From JABMOV01 sp964344305 (GTDB lineage: Bacteria > Fidelibacterota > Marinisomatia > Marinisomatales > JABMOV01): a stretch of DNA of 64,000 nucleotides. Shown in pieces: positions 1 through 9,258 of this stretch (within the stretch, counting starts at the first letter, position 1; every line of letters starts with the position of its first letter). The notes below the pieces were generated by a model. It was not told the DNA's origin. It did not search any database and worked only from the letters and a program-made list of their open reading frames with translations. The stretch covers positions 1 to 64,000 of the forward strand of contig CAYFMT010000009.1 in NCBI GenBank assembly GCA_964344305.1. Reading direction: 5' to 3'. Position numbers and translations under genes: made by a program.

Positions 1-714
1 GAAGTACACCTTAACTTTTTAAATGAAAAGTCCGAAAGATTTAAAAGACTTACAGCTGAATTATTTGAAATGCACTTTAAAAAAAGAGAAACTGCGGAGC
101 AGTTTTTTTTTAGCAATATATTTGAATGGAATTCGACCAATCCATCCATTCAAACTCTTTCAGTTGAAAGAGGTAAGTTAAATGATGGTCAGTTAGCAAG
201 GTTTGTGAAAGAACAGGTACCTGATATTGTCATAACCTGGGGAGTTGGAATCATTGGAAAGGCACTACTTGAGATACTTCCTCAAGAGACCTGGAATATC
301 CACTCTGGTCTCTCACCATGGTTTAAGGGAGCGATTACACATTTTTGGCCAAGTTATCTATTAAAACCACAATATACAGGTATGACTATTCACTATATTA
401 CCTCGAAAATAGATGGAGGTGATATTATACACCAAACAAAAGCAAAATTGATGAAGGGTGATACACTTCATATACTGGCCACAAGGACAACAAAAGAATG
501 CCTTGATATGGTTCCAATCCTTGTGAATTATCGCCTAAATAAGGGACAGTTACTATCAAAAAAGCAAAATAGAACTGGGAAGCTATGGCTTAATTCTGAT
601 TGGAAACCGGAGCATTTGCGAGTCATTTATGATTTATATAATGATAGTATCGTGGACAGATACTTATCTGGAGATTTTGATCAATCAGTCCCATCGATTT
701 TCAAACAGTTTTGA
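1..714 (+). CDS. Formyltransferase-like protein (5' end outside the window)
   Basis: The reading frame is open from the first base, so the gene begins upstream; the first internal ATG is at 70. The protein resembles the formyl-transferase catalytic core (methionyl-tRNA, GART or sugar-N-formyltransferase type). Counting from the ATG at 70, it has WNIHSGLSPWFKG near residues 75-87, where the Asn and His match the catalytic pair of the family, and KIDGGDI near 113-119, whose Asp matches the third catalytic residue. Its position at the head of a polysaccharide operon suggests transfer of a formyl group from formyl-tetrahydrofolate to an amino sugar rather than to tRNA; that substrate is inferred. 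The stop overlaps the TTG start of the next gene. Confidence 0.8.
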   Translation, partial: EVHLNFLNEKSERFKRLTAELFEMHFKKRETAEQFFFSNIFEWNSTNPSIQTLSVERGKLNDGQLARFVKEQVPDIVITWGVGIIGKALLEILPQETWNIHSGLSPWFKGAITHFWPSYLLKPQYTGMTIHYITSKIDGGDIIHQTKAKLMKGDTLHILATRTTKECLDMVPILVNYRLNKGQLLSKKQNRTGKLWLNSDWKPEHLRVIYDLYNDSIVDRYLSGDFDQSVPSIFKQF

Positions 715-1706
715 ATACACAAGCACAAAAAATTGTTGTAATTGGAGGTGGGTCAATTGGAAAAAGACATTTACGTAACCTACGTTCTATTGGTTATGGT
801 AACTTATTTTGTCTTCATCATTCTGCAGAATCACGTGCAGGGATTAAAGGTGTTCGTGATATATACAACTGGTATGAATTAATAGACTTAGATCCTAATG
901 CGGTATTCATTTGCACTCCAACAGTATACCATATAGAATTATTAAAGAAGCTATCAGAATTGAAATGCAATATATTTATGGAAAAACCCCTCGGGGGTAC
1001 CCAATCAGCACCTTCTTTGGTGGACCTATCAAATAGGCATTTTATGATTGGGTTTATGCTTCGTTGGCACTCACAGCTCAAGTGGATAAGAGATTGCATT
1101 CAAAAGGGTACATTTGGAACTATTATCGGAGCTTCGTTTGAATTTGGCTCTTATTTACCAATGTGGCATCCAAATGAAGATTATAAAAAGAGCTATGCTG
1201 CAATTTCAAAGATGGGTGGAGGTGTAATAAACACAATTTCACATGAAGCAGATCTTGCAATTTGGTTCTTTGGTTTCCCAGAGACGGTTTATACAGAATA
1301 CGGTGGTTCAAGAATTCTAGACATTGATGCAGAAGAAAGTTGTGATATAATATTTGGCTACCCTGAATTTAATGTGACAGTTCACCTGGATTTTCTGCAA
1401 AGGCTATATCGACGAAAAATTTCAATTTATTTTGAAGACGTAACTCTTGATTGGGATTGGAATTCAAACAAAATTATTGTAGCTCAGGATGGTAAAAAGA
1501 GTGTTGAATACAGGTTAAGCAAATCGTTCGATGTTAATTATTTATATGTTGATGAAGTAAAATCATTTTTTAATTTGTGTGAAGGTGAATGTTTCACACA
1601 TTCCTTGGATTATAAATATGCTTTGAAAAACCAAATTTTACTAGATGTAATGCATAAATCAAACAGAATGGGCCAAAGATTAAAATTAAATTTTAATCTT
1701 ACTTAA
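711..1706 (+). CDS. Gfo/Idh/MocA family oxidoreductase
   Basis: 331-residue NAD(P)-dependent dehydrogenase. The N-terminal Rossmann motif GGGSIGKRHL lies at residues 12-21, and the family signature EKPLGG at about 91-96, whose Lys is the usual catalytic or cofactor-side residue. The start is TTG, with its second base beginning the TGA stop of the formyltransferase gene, so the two are translationally coupled. In this operon it probably oxidises or reduces a nucleotide-activated sugar; the substrate cannot be told from the sequence. Confidence 0.88.
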   Translation: MNTQAQKIVVIGGGSIGKRHLRNLRSIGYGNLFCLHHSAESRAGIKGVRDIYNWYELIDLDPNAVFICTPTVYHIELLKKLSELKCNIFMEKPLGGTQSAPSLVDLSNRHFMIGFMLRWHSQLKWIRDCIQKGTFGTIIGASFEFGSYLPMWHPNEDYKKSYAAISKMGGGVINTISHEADLAIWFFGFPETVYTEYGGSRILDIDAEESCDIIFGYPEFNVTVHLDFLQRLYRRKISIYFEDVTLDWDWNSNKIIVAQDGKKSVEYRLSKSFDVNYLYVDEVKSFFNLCEGECFTHSLDYKYALKNQILLDVMHKSNRMGQRLKLNFNLT

Positions 1707-1762
1707 GTATATCGAAAATAGTACAAATGGTCTAGAACTAATATATCTAATAGGGATCATAA

Positions 1763-2584
1763 GTGGGAAATATAACAAATAGATTATTCGGGTTAGAAAA
1801 TAGGAGTATAATTGTAGCAGGTGGAGCTGGTCAGATTGGGTTTTCATTTTGTGTTGCACTTGCACAAGCCGGCGCAAAAATTTCTATTTTAGATATTGAT
1901 GTTGAGATGGCGGAGAAGAAACTAAATTCCTTAAATGATAATGTTAAAAAACAAATTTCTATTTTAAAGACTGACGTTACTAAACCAGAAAATGTAGCTA
2001 GTACAGTTAATGCAGTTGTAAAAAAAATGGGATCTTTATACGGACTTGTGAATGCATTTCATTTTAAGGGAAATACACGAATATTAGATAAGAATTCTAA
2101 TTTTTTTGCTTCATTTGAAAACTACCCTTTAAATGCATGGGATATGGTACATGACGTAAACCTTCGTGGAACATTCATCATGACACAAGCATGCATACCA
2201 TATATGAAAAAGTCCAAAGGAGGTGTAATAGTTAATATCTCCTCTACTTATGGTTTGGTAAGTGCCAATAAATACATATACGGTAATTCTGGAATTAATT
2301 CCCCAGTTGCATACGCTACCAGTAAGGCTGCAATTATCAATTTTACACGGTATATATCTACACATTTGGCGGATGATAATATTAGAGCAAATACACTATC
2401 ACCTGGTGGAGTATTTAATGATCAAAGTGATGAATTTGTAACTAATTATATAGAACATACTCCTTTACACCGAATGGCTACTGCTGATGACTATCAAGGG
2501 GCAATAATATTTTTAATGAGTGATGCATCTGCATATATGACGGGCAGTAATCTGGTCGTAGATGGCGGGTGGACAGCATGGTAG
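1763..2584 (+). CDS. Short-chain dehydrogenase/reductase (SDR)
   Basis: 273-residue classical SDR. The nucleotide-binding motif AGGAGQIG is at residues 19-26, a conserved VNISSTYG segment supplies the catalytic Ser near 160, and YATSK supplies Tyr184 and Lys188. The C-terminal NLVVDGGWTAW is typical of the family. The start is GTG and the gap to the preceding gene is about 55 bases. It lies between a Gfo/Idh/MocA enzyme and a capsule-synthesis-like protein, so it is likely a sugar-modifying NAD(P)-dependent reductase of the same pathway. Confidence 0.9.
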   Translation: MGNITNRLFGLENRSIIVAGGAGQIGFSFCVALAQAGAKISILDIDVEMAEKKLNSLNDNVKKQISILKTDVTKPENVASTVNAVVKKMGSLYGLVNAFHFKGNTRILDKNSNFFASFENYPLNAWDMVHDVNLRGTFIMTQACIPYMKKSKGGVIVNISSTYGLVSANKYIYGNSGINSPVAYATSKAAIINFTRYISTHLADDNIRANTLSPGGVFNDQSDEFVTNYIEHTPLHRMATADDYQGAIIFLMSDASAYMTGSNLVVDGGWTAW

Positions 2585-4188
2585 AAAAACTCGTACCCAA
2601 GTATAGACTGAAGATTTTATTGATTCCATTGATTGCTCGGATGCTAATATTGTTTGGACAGAAATGGAACAAAATTGGACATAGATTTGGTCCAATTACT
2701 GCTATTGCGCAAGTTAAACATTTAATGAGGAGTCTTCCTCCCCCAAAAACTGCTAATAAACCATTGAATATTGTATTCTTGACAATACTAGGGGGTCACT
2801 TTTTTACTATAAATGTTGAAATCCTTCTTGCTATTATTTTGCGTCTGCGGGGTCATAAAATAAGATTTGTATTGGATGATTGTATTTTACCAATTAATGA
2901 ACATCATCTCGTGGGACAGGAGGATCAATGGCAAAAAATATCGGTAAAGGACTATATATTTGGAAAGTCTTTTATCAAATCCTTGGGATTCGAGATTTTG
3001 AGACTCTCCGATTTAATTAAGGATAAAAAGAAGATCGATCTAAATGATTATACCCACATTATTGAGTCTTCATTATTGAAACATTACAGGGTTGGTGTTT
3101 TGGATCCAAGTCTGGAAAATTATACTGACAAGGTACAGTTAATAGAGAAATCTGTTAAAATTATTGCGAACGTAGGACTCAAATTAGTAGAATTTCAACC
3201 TGATCGAGTAATTATGAGCCATGGAATATATTCCACATGGGGTCCTGCTAGAGAAATATTAAATTTAAATGATATAGCTGTCATTACTTATGCAGAAACA
3301 AAAACTCGTGATACATTAAAATTTAACTGGAAAAAGTCTTCAGATATTTGGGATGTAGAAGAAGAGTGGATAAAGGTTAAAAATGTACAATTGACGAAAG
3401 AAGAAGAAAAATCAATCGACGAGTATCTTGAAACCAGAATTGACCATAGGGAAGATATAAGAGTTTATAATTTTGGAGGACTTGAAAGTAAAGATGCTCT
3501 TTATGAAAGGCTTAAGATTGATAAATCGAAAACTGTATTTACGCTTTTTACTAATGTTCTCTGGGATGCTGCTAGCGCACAAAAAGAACTAGTATATAAT
3601 AATGCCATTGAATGGGTGTTGGATACAATAGACTGGTTTAGATACAATCCTTCTAGCCAGTTGATTATTAAGATACATCCGGCAGAAACAGTAATTGGGA
3701 CTAGACAGCCCTTTGTTAATATTATTCGTAATCATGTCTCAAATATTCCTGAAAACATTAAAATTATAAATCCTAATGAAAAGATTAACAGCTGGTCTAT
3801 ATATACAATAACAGATATTGGTATCGTTCATACATCCACACCCGGATTAGAATTGCCCTTATTGGGTAAACCATGTATTGTAGTATCCGATGTTTATTTC
3901 AGAGATAAAGGTTTCACAATTGATATCACCTCGAAAGAGGAATATTATAGTAAACTAATGAATTTCGACTTTAGAAGTTTTGATTCAGAGAAAACTGCAA
4001 TTTTAGCAAAAAGATTTGCATATCTAATTTTCAAACGTTATTCCTTGCCATTTCCATTTTTAGAGTCCTATAAGCATCATAATAATGTAATAAGTTGGAA
4101 ATGTGAAAGTATAGATTCAATTATGGATAATGTTCATATTAGATTTCTAATGGATGCCATTGAAATTAAATCAAGCTTTATTTATTAG
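2578..4188 (+). CDS. Capsule/surface polysaccharide biosynthesis protein
   Basis: About 536 residues if started at the ATG inside the end of the SDR gene (7-base overlap); an in-frame GTG lies three codons earlier at 2569. A N-terminal half with low similarity to anything I know is followed by a C-terminal half with the features of the capsule-synthesis or CDP-glycerol glycerophosphotransferase-like fold: LIIKIHPAE, then a DIGIVHTSTPGLELPLLGKPCIVV-like segment (positions about 3817-3885) in which the HTST and ELPLLGKP portions form the donor-binding site in relatives. It probably transfers a sugar or sugar-phosphate to the nascent glycan. The exact donor is unknown. Confidence 0.75.
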   Translation: MVEKLVPKYRLKILLIPLIARMLILFGQKWNKIGHRFGPITAIAQVKHLMRSLPPPKTANKPLNIVFLTILGGHFFTINVEILLAIILRLRGHKIRFVLDDCILPINEHHLVGQEDQWQKISVKDYIFGKSFIKSLGFEILRLSDLIKDKKKIDLNDYTHIIESSLLKHYRVGVLDPSLENYTDKVQLIEKSVKIIANVGLKLVEFQPDRVIMSHGIYSTWGPAREILNLNDIAVITYAETKTRDTLKFNWKKSSDIWDVEEEWIKVKNVQLTKEEEKSIDEYLETRIDHREDIRVYNFGGLESKDALYERLKIDKSKTVFTLFTNVLWDAASAQKELVYNNAIEWVLDTIDWFRYNPSSQLIIKIHPAETVIGTRQPFVNIIRNHVSNIPENIKIINPNEKINSWSIYTITDIGIVHTSTPGLELPLLGKPCIVVSDVYFRDKGFTIDITSKEEYYSKLMNFDFRSFDSEKTAILAKRFAYLIFKRYSLPFPFLESYKHHNNVISWKCESIDSIMDNVHIRFLMDAIEIKSSFIY

Positions 4189-4264
4189 TTATTACAGTTT
4201 GCAGCACCATATCCTTTATAATAATTATACATATGAATAAAAAAATGACTATCACGGTAAGATT

Positions 4265-5425
4265 ATGAATTTAGATAATATAAATTACCTTTTTATTGGT
4301 GGAGGGCCAAGAAGTGGGACTACCTTGTTGATGGGTTTATTAGATAACCATCCCAACTGTCTAGTCTTTCCTTTTGAACACTCTACTATTGAAAGATATT
4401 TTTGGAATAAGAAGAATCCATCTTTTTTTTACCAAGATTTTATATTGAAAAGGACCTCCGGCCAACAATCAATTTTAGGAAATAAAAGACTTTTTGATGA
4501 ATATCTAAATCGAATGAAGAAAGAATACGGCAATAACTATAGATTCGATCTAGATGTTGATTTTGAAGTGTTTCGTGATTGCTATTTGTCAGAAATTAAA
4601 AAAAATGATATTACATTAGAAACGGTACTCAGAACTTTGATGTTAAGTCTAATTACCGCAAATATTTACGCAAGCAATAAAATTCACAACGTTAAATACT
4701 TCTGTTTTAAACAACCGTTTTATACTGATGTTTTTGCGCAAGATATTCGATATGAAATTAAGAGATCGAAGATATTAAGTATATATAGAGATCCCGTATC
4801 TAGGTATACATCAGCTAAAATCAGAAGGATAAAACAAAATGTAGGAATTGGCAATAAACTATCACATATAAATTATCTTAATTATGTTCTTGGTCATTCT
4901 GCAATAGATATGACAATGGATTATTTAAAACATTACAATAATAAGAATTTGGGTAAAAATAATTATTTGAATGTAGAATTTGATTCACTTATTAATAACA
5001 GCGAAGTCGTTATAAGAAACATAGTAGATTTTATGGGTACAACCATAAAATTTAATTCTTCTAAGCCTATTGCCCCTACAAGACTGGGGAAACCTACGCA
5101 TGCAGGCTCATCAATTAATAAGGGCACAAATTTGAATAAAAATGTTTTAGACAGGGTGTCAGCTTATAGCAAAATCACAACAAGAAATGAGAGAACAATT
5201 CATCATTATTATTTGTACAAAGCAAATCTTACCAAAAGAAATATTAACTGGTTTAGTTATCTTATTGCAATATTCTTTCCACTACGTTTCACAACTTGGA
5301 AAGGATATATATTTCAATTAATTGGCATATTCAAATTTTCTACCAGAAAACAATTATCTATTGTCCCCCTATCAATAATCAAGAAAACGAAAAAGAATGA
5401 TATTTTTATTAGCGGTGCAACCTAA
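4265..5425 (+). CDS. Sulfotransferase family protein
   Basis: 386 residues. The N-terminus carries the PAPS 5'-phosphosulfate-binding loop as GGGPRSGTTLLMGLL at about residues 12-26, and a later ILSIYRDPVSRY segment matches the 3'-phosphate-binding Arg/Ser region of sulfotransferases. Such enzymes move sulfate from PAPS to a hydroxyl or amine. Being inside the glycan operon, it probably sulfates the polysaccharide or a glycolipid. There is a short 76-base gap upstream. A second sulfotransferase lies at 31466-32461. Confidence 0.82.
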   Translation: MNLDNINYLFIGGGPRSGTTLLMGLLDNHPNCLVFPFEHSTIERYFWNKKNPSFFYQDFILKRTSGQQSILGNKRLFDEYLNRMKKEYGNNYRFDLDVDFEVFRDCYLSEIKKNDITLETVLRTLMLSLITANIYASNKIHNVKYFCFKQPFYTDVFAQDIRYEIKRSKILSIYRDPVSRYTSAKIRRIKQNVGIGNKLSHINYLNYVLGHSAIDMTMDYLKHYNNKNLGKNNYLNVEFDSLINNSEVVIRNIVDFMGTTIKFNSSKPIAPTRLGKPTHAGSSINKGTNLNKNVLDRVSAYSKITTRNERTIHHYYLYKANLTKRNINWFSYLIAIFFPLRFTTWKGYIFQLIGIFKFSTRKQLSIVPLSIIKKTKKNDIFISGAT

Positions 5426-5436
5426 ATAATTCTCCA

Positions 5437-6966
5437 TTGTCTTTTATAAAATCAATTACTTCTGTTACATCGATTAATATAGTTGCTGTATTAATAGCAC
5501 TTGTGAATAGTGTTGTTATCGCACGGATTTTTGGTACATCTCGAGAATTAGAAATATATTTTACATCAACTATATTATTCCAAATAATAATGAAATTATC
5601 ACAAAGTGGAGAGATGACGGAAATATTGGTGCCATTATATCACAAAAGAAAGGTGCAAGTTGGCAAATACTTAGCCCAAAAAGAAATTTCCATAATATTT
5701 AATTGGTATATAGTGTTTCTTTCAGTAATTGTTATTGTCATCATATTATTTAGACACAAAATAGCTCATATCCTTATGCCTGGTTTTACAGATTCAGATA
5801 GATTATTGGGTGCGGACATGATTTATAAATTAATATTATTAGTTCCAATAATATTTTGTAATGGACAATTGCAAGCAATGATAAACGCTGAAAGAAAGTA
5901 TGGTATAGTGGAACTAATTTCAGTTTTGAGCCGTATTTTTATAATTTTTACAATTGTGTTTTTTTATAAGATTGGGATATGGATCATGGTGTATTCACTT
6001 TGGATAGGTACAATTATAAAATTTCTATTTTTATTAATCATATACTATAGGATGGGAAATAGACACTATCTAAAATTTAAATCTGATAATAATCAACTTC
6101 TTCCTATATTAAAAAGACTTTGGTCAACAATACCCTATATCTTTGGAACTCAATTGTGGCTTGTAATCTTTAACGCGGGTTTGACGACATTACCACAAGG
6201 GACTCTTGCGGTATTTACATATGTGAGAAATATTGCAGCAAAAATTGAAGCTGTTCTATTGAGACCAATATCAATAGTGTTTTTTAATAATTTTTCTGAT
6301 AGTCATGCGAGTCAATCAAGAAACTTAGATAAACTTATTGACAAATCTACCGAACTAATATTGCTGATTGGAGTTCCAATCGTAACTATATCTTTAACTT
6401 ATGGTCATCAAATATTAAGTGTATTATGGTTAAATGATAATTATCCTAAAAATTTAATACATCTTTCATCGATCATTTTGTCTATTCTACTTGGATTATT
6501 TGTTGTATCTGGTATCAGCGTAATTGGCAGGAAAATTATAATGGTTCAAGAATATGTTATGGAAAGCTATGCTTTATTATTCTTCTCACAGGTAATTACT
6601 GCAATATTTGCATATGTCGCAATAAAAAGCTGGGGCCTAAATGGAGCAATAATTACAATCATTGTAAATAAACTATTATTAGCATCTGTACCATTTATTA
6701 TTATGCGAATAAAGAATAAAGCTCAATTGTTTTTCTATAATTGGTATTCCTTGTTAAAATGGGCGGTAATCTTGTTTATTATTTCCATGTTCTCCCATTT
6801 TATTAATTCAAATATTTTTTACACAACAGCTGATGATCTTACAAGCAATAGGATATACTCTCTTATTTTAGGCATTTCAGTTTCATCAATAGTTATAATA
6901 TTATTAGCATACATGATGAGGATTAGAATAATCACCGAATTATTTGAAAAACTAAAATCTTTATGA
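5437..6966 (+). CDS. Polysaccharide/lipid flippase of the MOP superfamily (Wzx/MurJ-like)
   Basis: 509 residues, almost entirely hydrophobic with about 12-14 predicted membrane segments separated by short basic loops, as in Wzx and MurJ flippases. The N-terminal NSVVIARIFGTSRELEIYF pattern is close to the start of MurJ/MVF proteins. It would move a lipid-linked oligosaccharide across the inner membrane before polymerisation by the Wzy-like protein encoded at 11526. I start it at TTG 5437, 11 bases after the sulfotransferase stop. The stop overlaps the next ATG (ATGA). Confidence 0.82.
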   Translation: MSFIKSITSVTSINIVAVLIALVNSVVIARIFGTSRELEIYFTSTILFQIIMKLSQSGEMTEILVPLYHKRKVQVGKYLAQKEISIIFNWYIVFLSVIVIVIILFRHKIAHILMPGFTDSDRLLGADMIYKLILLVPIIFCNGQLQAMINAERKYGIVELISVLSRIFIIFTIVFFYKIGIWIMVYSLWIGTIIKFLFLLIIYYRMGNRHYLKFKSDNNQLLPILKRLWSTIPYIFGTQLWLVIFNAGLTTLPQGTLAVFTYVRNIAAKIEAVLLRPISIVFFNNFSDSHASQSRNLDKLIDKSTELILLIGVPIVTISLTYGHQILSVLWLNDNYPKNLIHLSSIILSILLGLFVVSGISVIGRKIIMVQEYVMESYALLFFSQVITAIFAYVAIKSWGLNGAIITIIVNKLLLASVPFIIMRIKNKAQLFFYNWYSLLKWAVILFIISMFSHFINSNIFYTTADDLTSNRIYSLILGISVSSIVIILLAYMMRIRIITELFEKLKSL

Positions 6967-7517
6967 AAAAAATGTCAACAAAGTTTCGTTACTGGTTTCA
7001 TCAATTAAGAATTTATTTATTCAATTATTACTTTATGTATATACCTTCATTAATCATTCGTCGGTATTTAATAAAGCGTGTAATAAATGAAATGGGAATA
7101 AATACTTGGTTTTTACTTGGTGTAGAAATCAGAGATGGTCACAATATAACAATTGGATCGAACTGTACAATTAATAAAGAAGTCATATTGGATGGAAGAG
7201 GTGGAAAACTAACCATCGGAAACAATGTGGATATTGCACAAGAAACCAATATCTGGACCCTTGAACATGATCCAAATGATAATAATCACTCATCAAAAGG
7301 TGCATCGGTTACTATATGTGATTACGTATGGATTGCTTCACGAGTAACTGTCTTACCTGGAGTCACAATTGGGAAGGGAGCAGTCGTAGCTTCAGGAGCA
7401 GTTGTCACAAAGGATGTGGATCCAATGTCAATTGTAGGAGGAGTTCCTGCAAAAAAAATTAGTATTCGAAAGAATGATTTAACTTATGATAATAAATACA
7501 AACCCATATTTAAATAA
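6963..7517 (+). CDS. Hexapeptide-repeat acyltransferase (LbH family)
   Basis: 184 residues. A short N-terminal amphipathic stretch is followed by left-handed beta-helix hexapeptide repeats (ITIGSNCTI, LTIGNNVDI, VTICDYVWI, VTIGKGAVV) and the terminal block ASGAVVTKDVDPMSIVGGVPAKKI, typical of the WbbJ/maltose acetyltransferase-like family. It likely O- or N-acetylates a sugar of the glycan using acetyl-CoA. The start overlaps the flippase stop by four bases (ATGA), and the 3' end overlaps the following kinase gene. Confidence 0.88.
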   Translation: MKKMSTKFRYWFHQLRIYLFNYYFMYIPSLIIRRYLIKRVINEMGINTWFLLGVEIRDGHNITIGSNCTINKEVILDGRGGKLTIGNNVDIAQETNIWTLEHDPNDNNHSSKGASVTICDYVWIASRVTVLPGVTIGKGAVVASGAVVTKDVDPMSIVGGVPAKKISIRKNDLTYDNKYKPIFK

Positions 7518-8547
7518 TAGGAAAATTATTAGATCAATTGCTCCACTCAGGATTGGCATTGGGGGTGGAGGAACCGACACCAGTCCATATTGCGATATGT
7601 TTGGAGGATATGTTTTAAATATGACAATAAATCGATTTGCTCGTTGTACAATAATCCCAACAGAACGCAAAAAAGTAATATTTAACTCAATTGATCAGGG
7701 TATAACCGAAGAATATTCTTCAAATTGCAAAATCGAAAATAATGGACATCTTAAACTACTAAAAGGTGTTTACAATAGATTTGTAAGCGATTTTTCGCTA
7801 TCAAACCTGTCATTCAAAATAAACACATTTGTAGATGCTCCTCCTGGTTCTGGGTTAGGTTCATCATCCACACTTGTGGTAGCATTGGTTGAAGCATTTT
7901 CATATTGGTTAGATATCCCATTGGGTAAATATGATAAAGCCCGTTTGGCATATGAAATAGAACGAATAGATTTAGGACAAGATGGTGGGAAGCAAGATCA
8001 ATATGCAGCTTCTTTTGGAGGAATAAATTTTCTCGAATTCTATGAAAATGATAGAGTTATTGTCAACCCACTTCGACTAAGCAAAGATATAATATTTGAG
8101 TTAAATAATAATTTAGTTCTTTATTACACGGGAATTAACAGGAAGTCATTTAACATAATTAAAGAACAAAATAAGAAAGTAAAACAAAACTCTAAAAAAT
8201 CTGTAGAAGGCATGCATGGATTGAAGAAACAAGCAATTTTAATAAAGGAAATGATATTAAAAGGTGAATTGGAAAGTTTAGGAACTGCCTTGGATTTCGG
8301 ATGGAAAAATAAAAAAAACTTAACAGATTCAATTTCAAATAAAACTCTGGATGAAATATATAAAGAGGCAATCGATTCTGGGGCAACAGGTGGAAAAATT
8401 TCTGGAGCAGGAGGTGGTGGATTTTTCCTGTTTTACTGTCCACTTGACTCGAAATATGAGGTGAAAACTCGCCTAATTAATAAATATTCAGGACGATTTG
8501 AAGATGTTCAAATTTATCTTCATGGTAGTAGAGCTTGGTCGATTTAG
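7486..8547 (+). CDS. hddA: GHMP kinase, D-glycero-D-manno-heptose 7-phosphate kinase-like
   Basis: 353 residues. The N-terminus SIAPLRIGIGGGGTDTSPY (residues about 17-35) and the GHMP ATP loop PPGSGLGSSSTLV (119-131) match HddA, which phosphorylates D-glycero-D-manno-heptose 7-phosphate at C1. The C-terminal GATGGKISGAGGGGFFLFY motif also fits. The next gene is an HddC-like guanylyltransferase, which supports the call. The start ATG lies 32 bases inside the acyltransferase gene. A related fucose-type sugar kinase is a less likely alternative. Confidence 0.8.
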   Translation: MIINTNPYLNNRKIIRSIAPLRIGIGGGGTDTSPYCDMFGGYVLNMTINRFARCTIIPTERKKVIFNSIDQGITEEYSSNCKIENNGHLKLLKGVYNRFVSDFSLSNLSFKINTFVDAPPGSGLGSSSTLVVALVEAFSYWLDIPLGKYDKARLAYEIERIDLGQDGGKQDQYAASFGGINFLEFYENDRVIVNPLRLSKDIIFELNNNLVLYYTGINRKSFNIIKEQNKKVKQNSKKSVEGMHGLKKQAILIKEMILKGELESLGTALDFGWKNKKNLTDSISNKTLDEIYKEAIDSGATGGKISGAGGGGFFLFYCPLDSKYEVKTRLINKYSGRFEDVQIYLHGSRAWSI

Positions 8548-9258
8548 ATGGACAAAGAGATAATTGTATTAGCTGGGGGATTTGGAACAAGGATTGCACA
8601 TTTATTCCCAGATACCCCGAAACCAATGATTCCAGTTGGTGACAAGCCATTTTTAATATATATTTTTGAAAAAATTATTCAGGAAAATTTTAGTAAAATA
8701 GTTTTGTCTGTAGGATATGAAAAAGAAAAAATAATAAGATATTTTGGAGCATCTTTTAATAACGTACCTATTGTTTATTCAACCGAAGATACACCACTTG
8801 GTACTGGTGGAGCGATAAAAAGGGCCACAAAATTTTGTTCTAGTTCTTCTGTATTCATAACAAATGGTGATTCACTTATTGATTTAAAGACTCAATCGCT
8901 ATTATCTATTAAAAAGAGTAATAATGCATCGATAGTTCTCACCTTAACGGATGTATCTGATGCTGGGAGATTTGGGAAAGTTAATATAACCGATGCTGGG
9001 TTAATAACTAGTATGAACTCCTCAACAAAAGGAGAAAATAACATTATTAATGCTGGTGTATATTTAATTAGTAGAGAGGTCATAGATGAATACCCTAAGG
9101 AAATTTTCAGTTTTGAAAATGAATTTTTGAAAAGTGAAATAATAAGAGGTAAAGTTTATGGATATATGACAAATTCTAATTTTTTCATAGATATCGGAGT
9201 TCCAAGTGATTACAAAAAATTTTGTAATATAGTGAGAAATAATTTTGAAACATTATAG
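8548..9258 (+). CDS. hddC: Nucleotidyltransferase, D-glycero-D-manno-heptose 1-phosphate guanylyltransferase-like
   Basis: 236 residues. The nucleotide-binding signature LAGGFGTR is at about residues 8-15 and the PKP motif at 24-26, followed by GDKPFLIYIFEKI, the typical HddC-like pattern. It would form GDP-heptose from heptose 1-phosphate, the step after HddA, and its ATG follows the hddA-like stop without a gap. No GmhA-like isomerase or GmhB-like phosphatase is in the window, so the early steps must lie elsewhere. The base specificity (GDP versus another nucleotide) is inferred from context. Confidence 0.78.
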   Translation: MDKEIIVLAGGFGTRIAHLFPDTPKPMIPVGDKPFLIYIFEKIIQENFSKIVLSVGYEKEKIIRYFGASFNNVPIVYSTEDTPLGTGGAIKRATKFCSSSSVFITNGDSLIDLKTQSLLSIKKSNNASIVLTLTDVSDAGRFGKVNITDAGLITSMNSSTKGENNIINAGVYLISREVIDEYPKEIFSFENEFLKSEIIRGKVYGYMTNSNFFIDIGVPSDYKKFCNIVRNNFETL

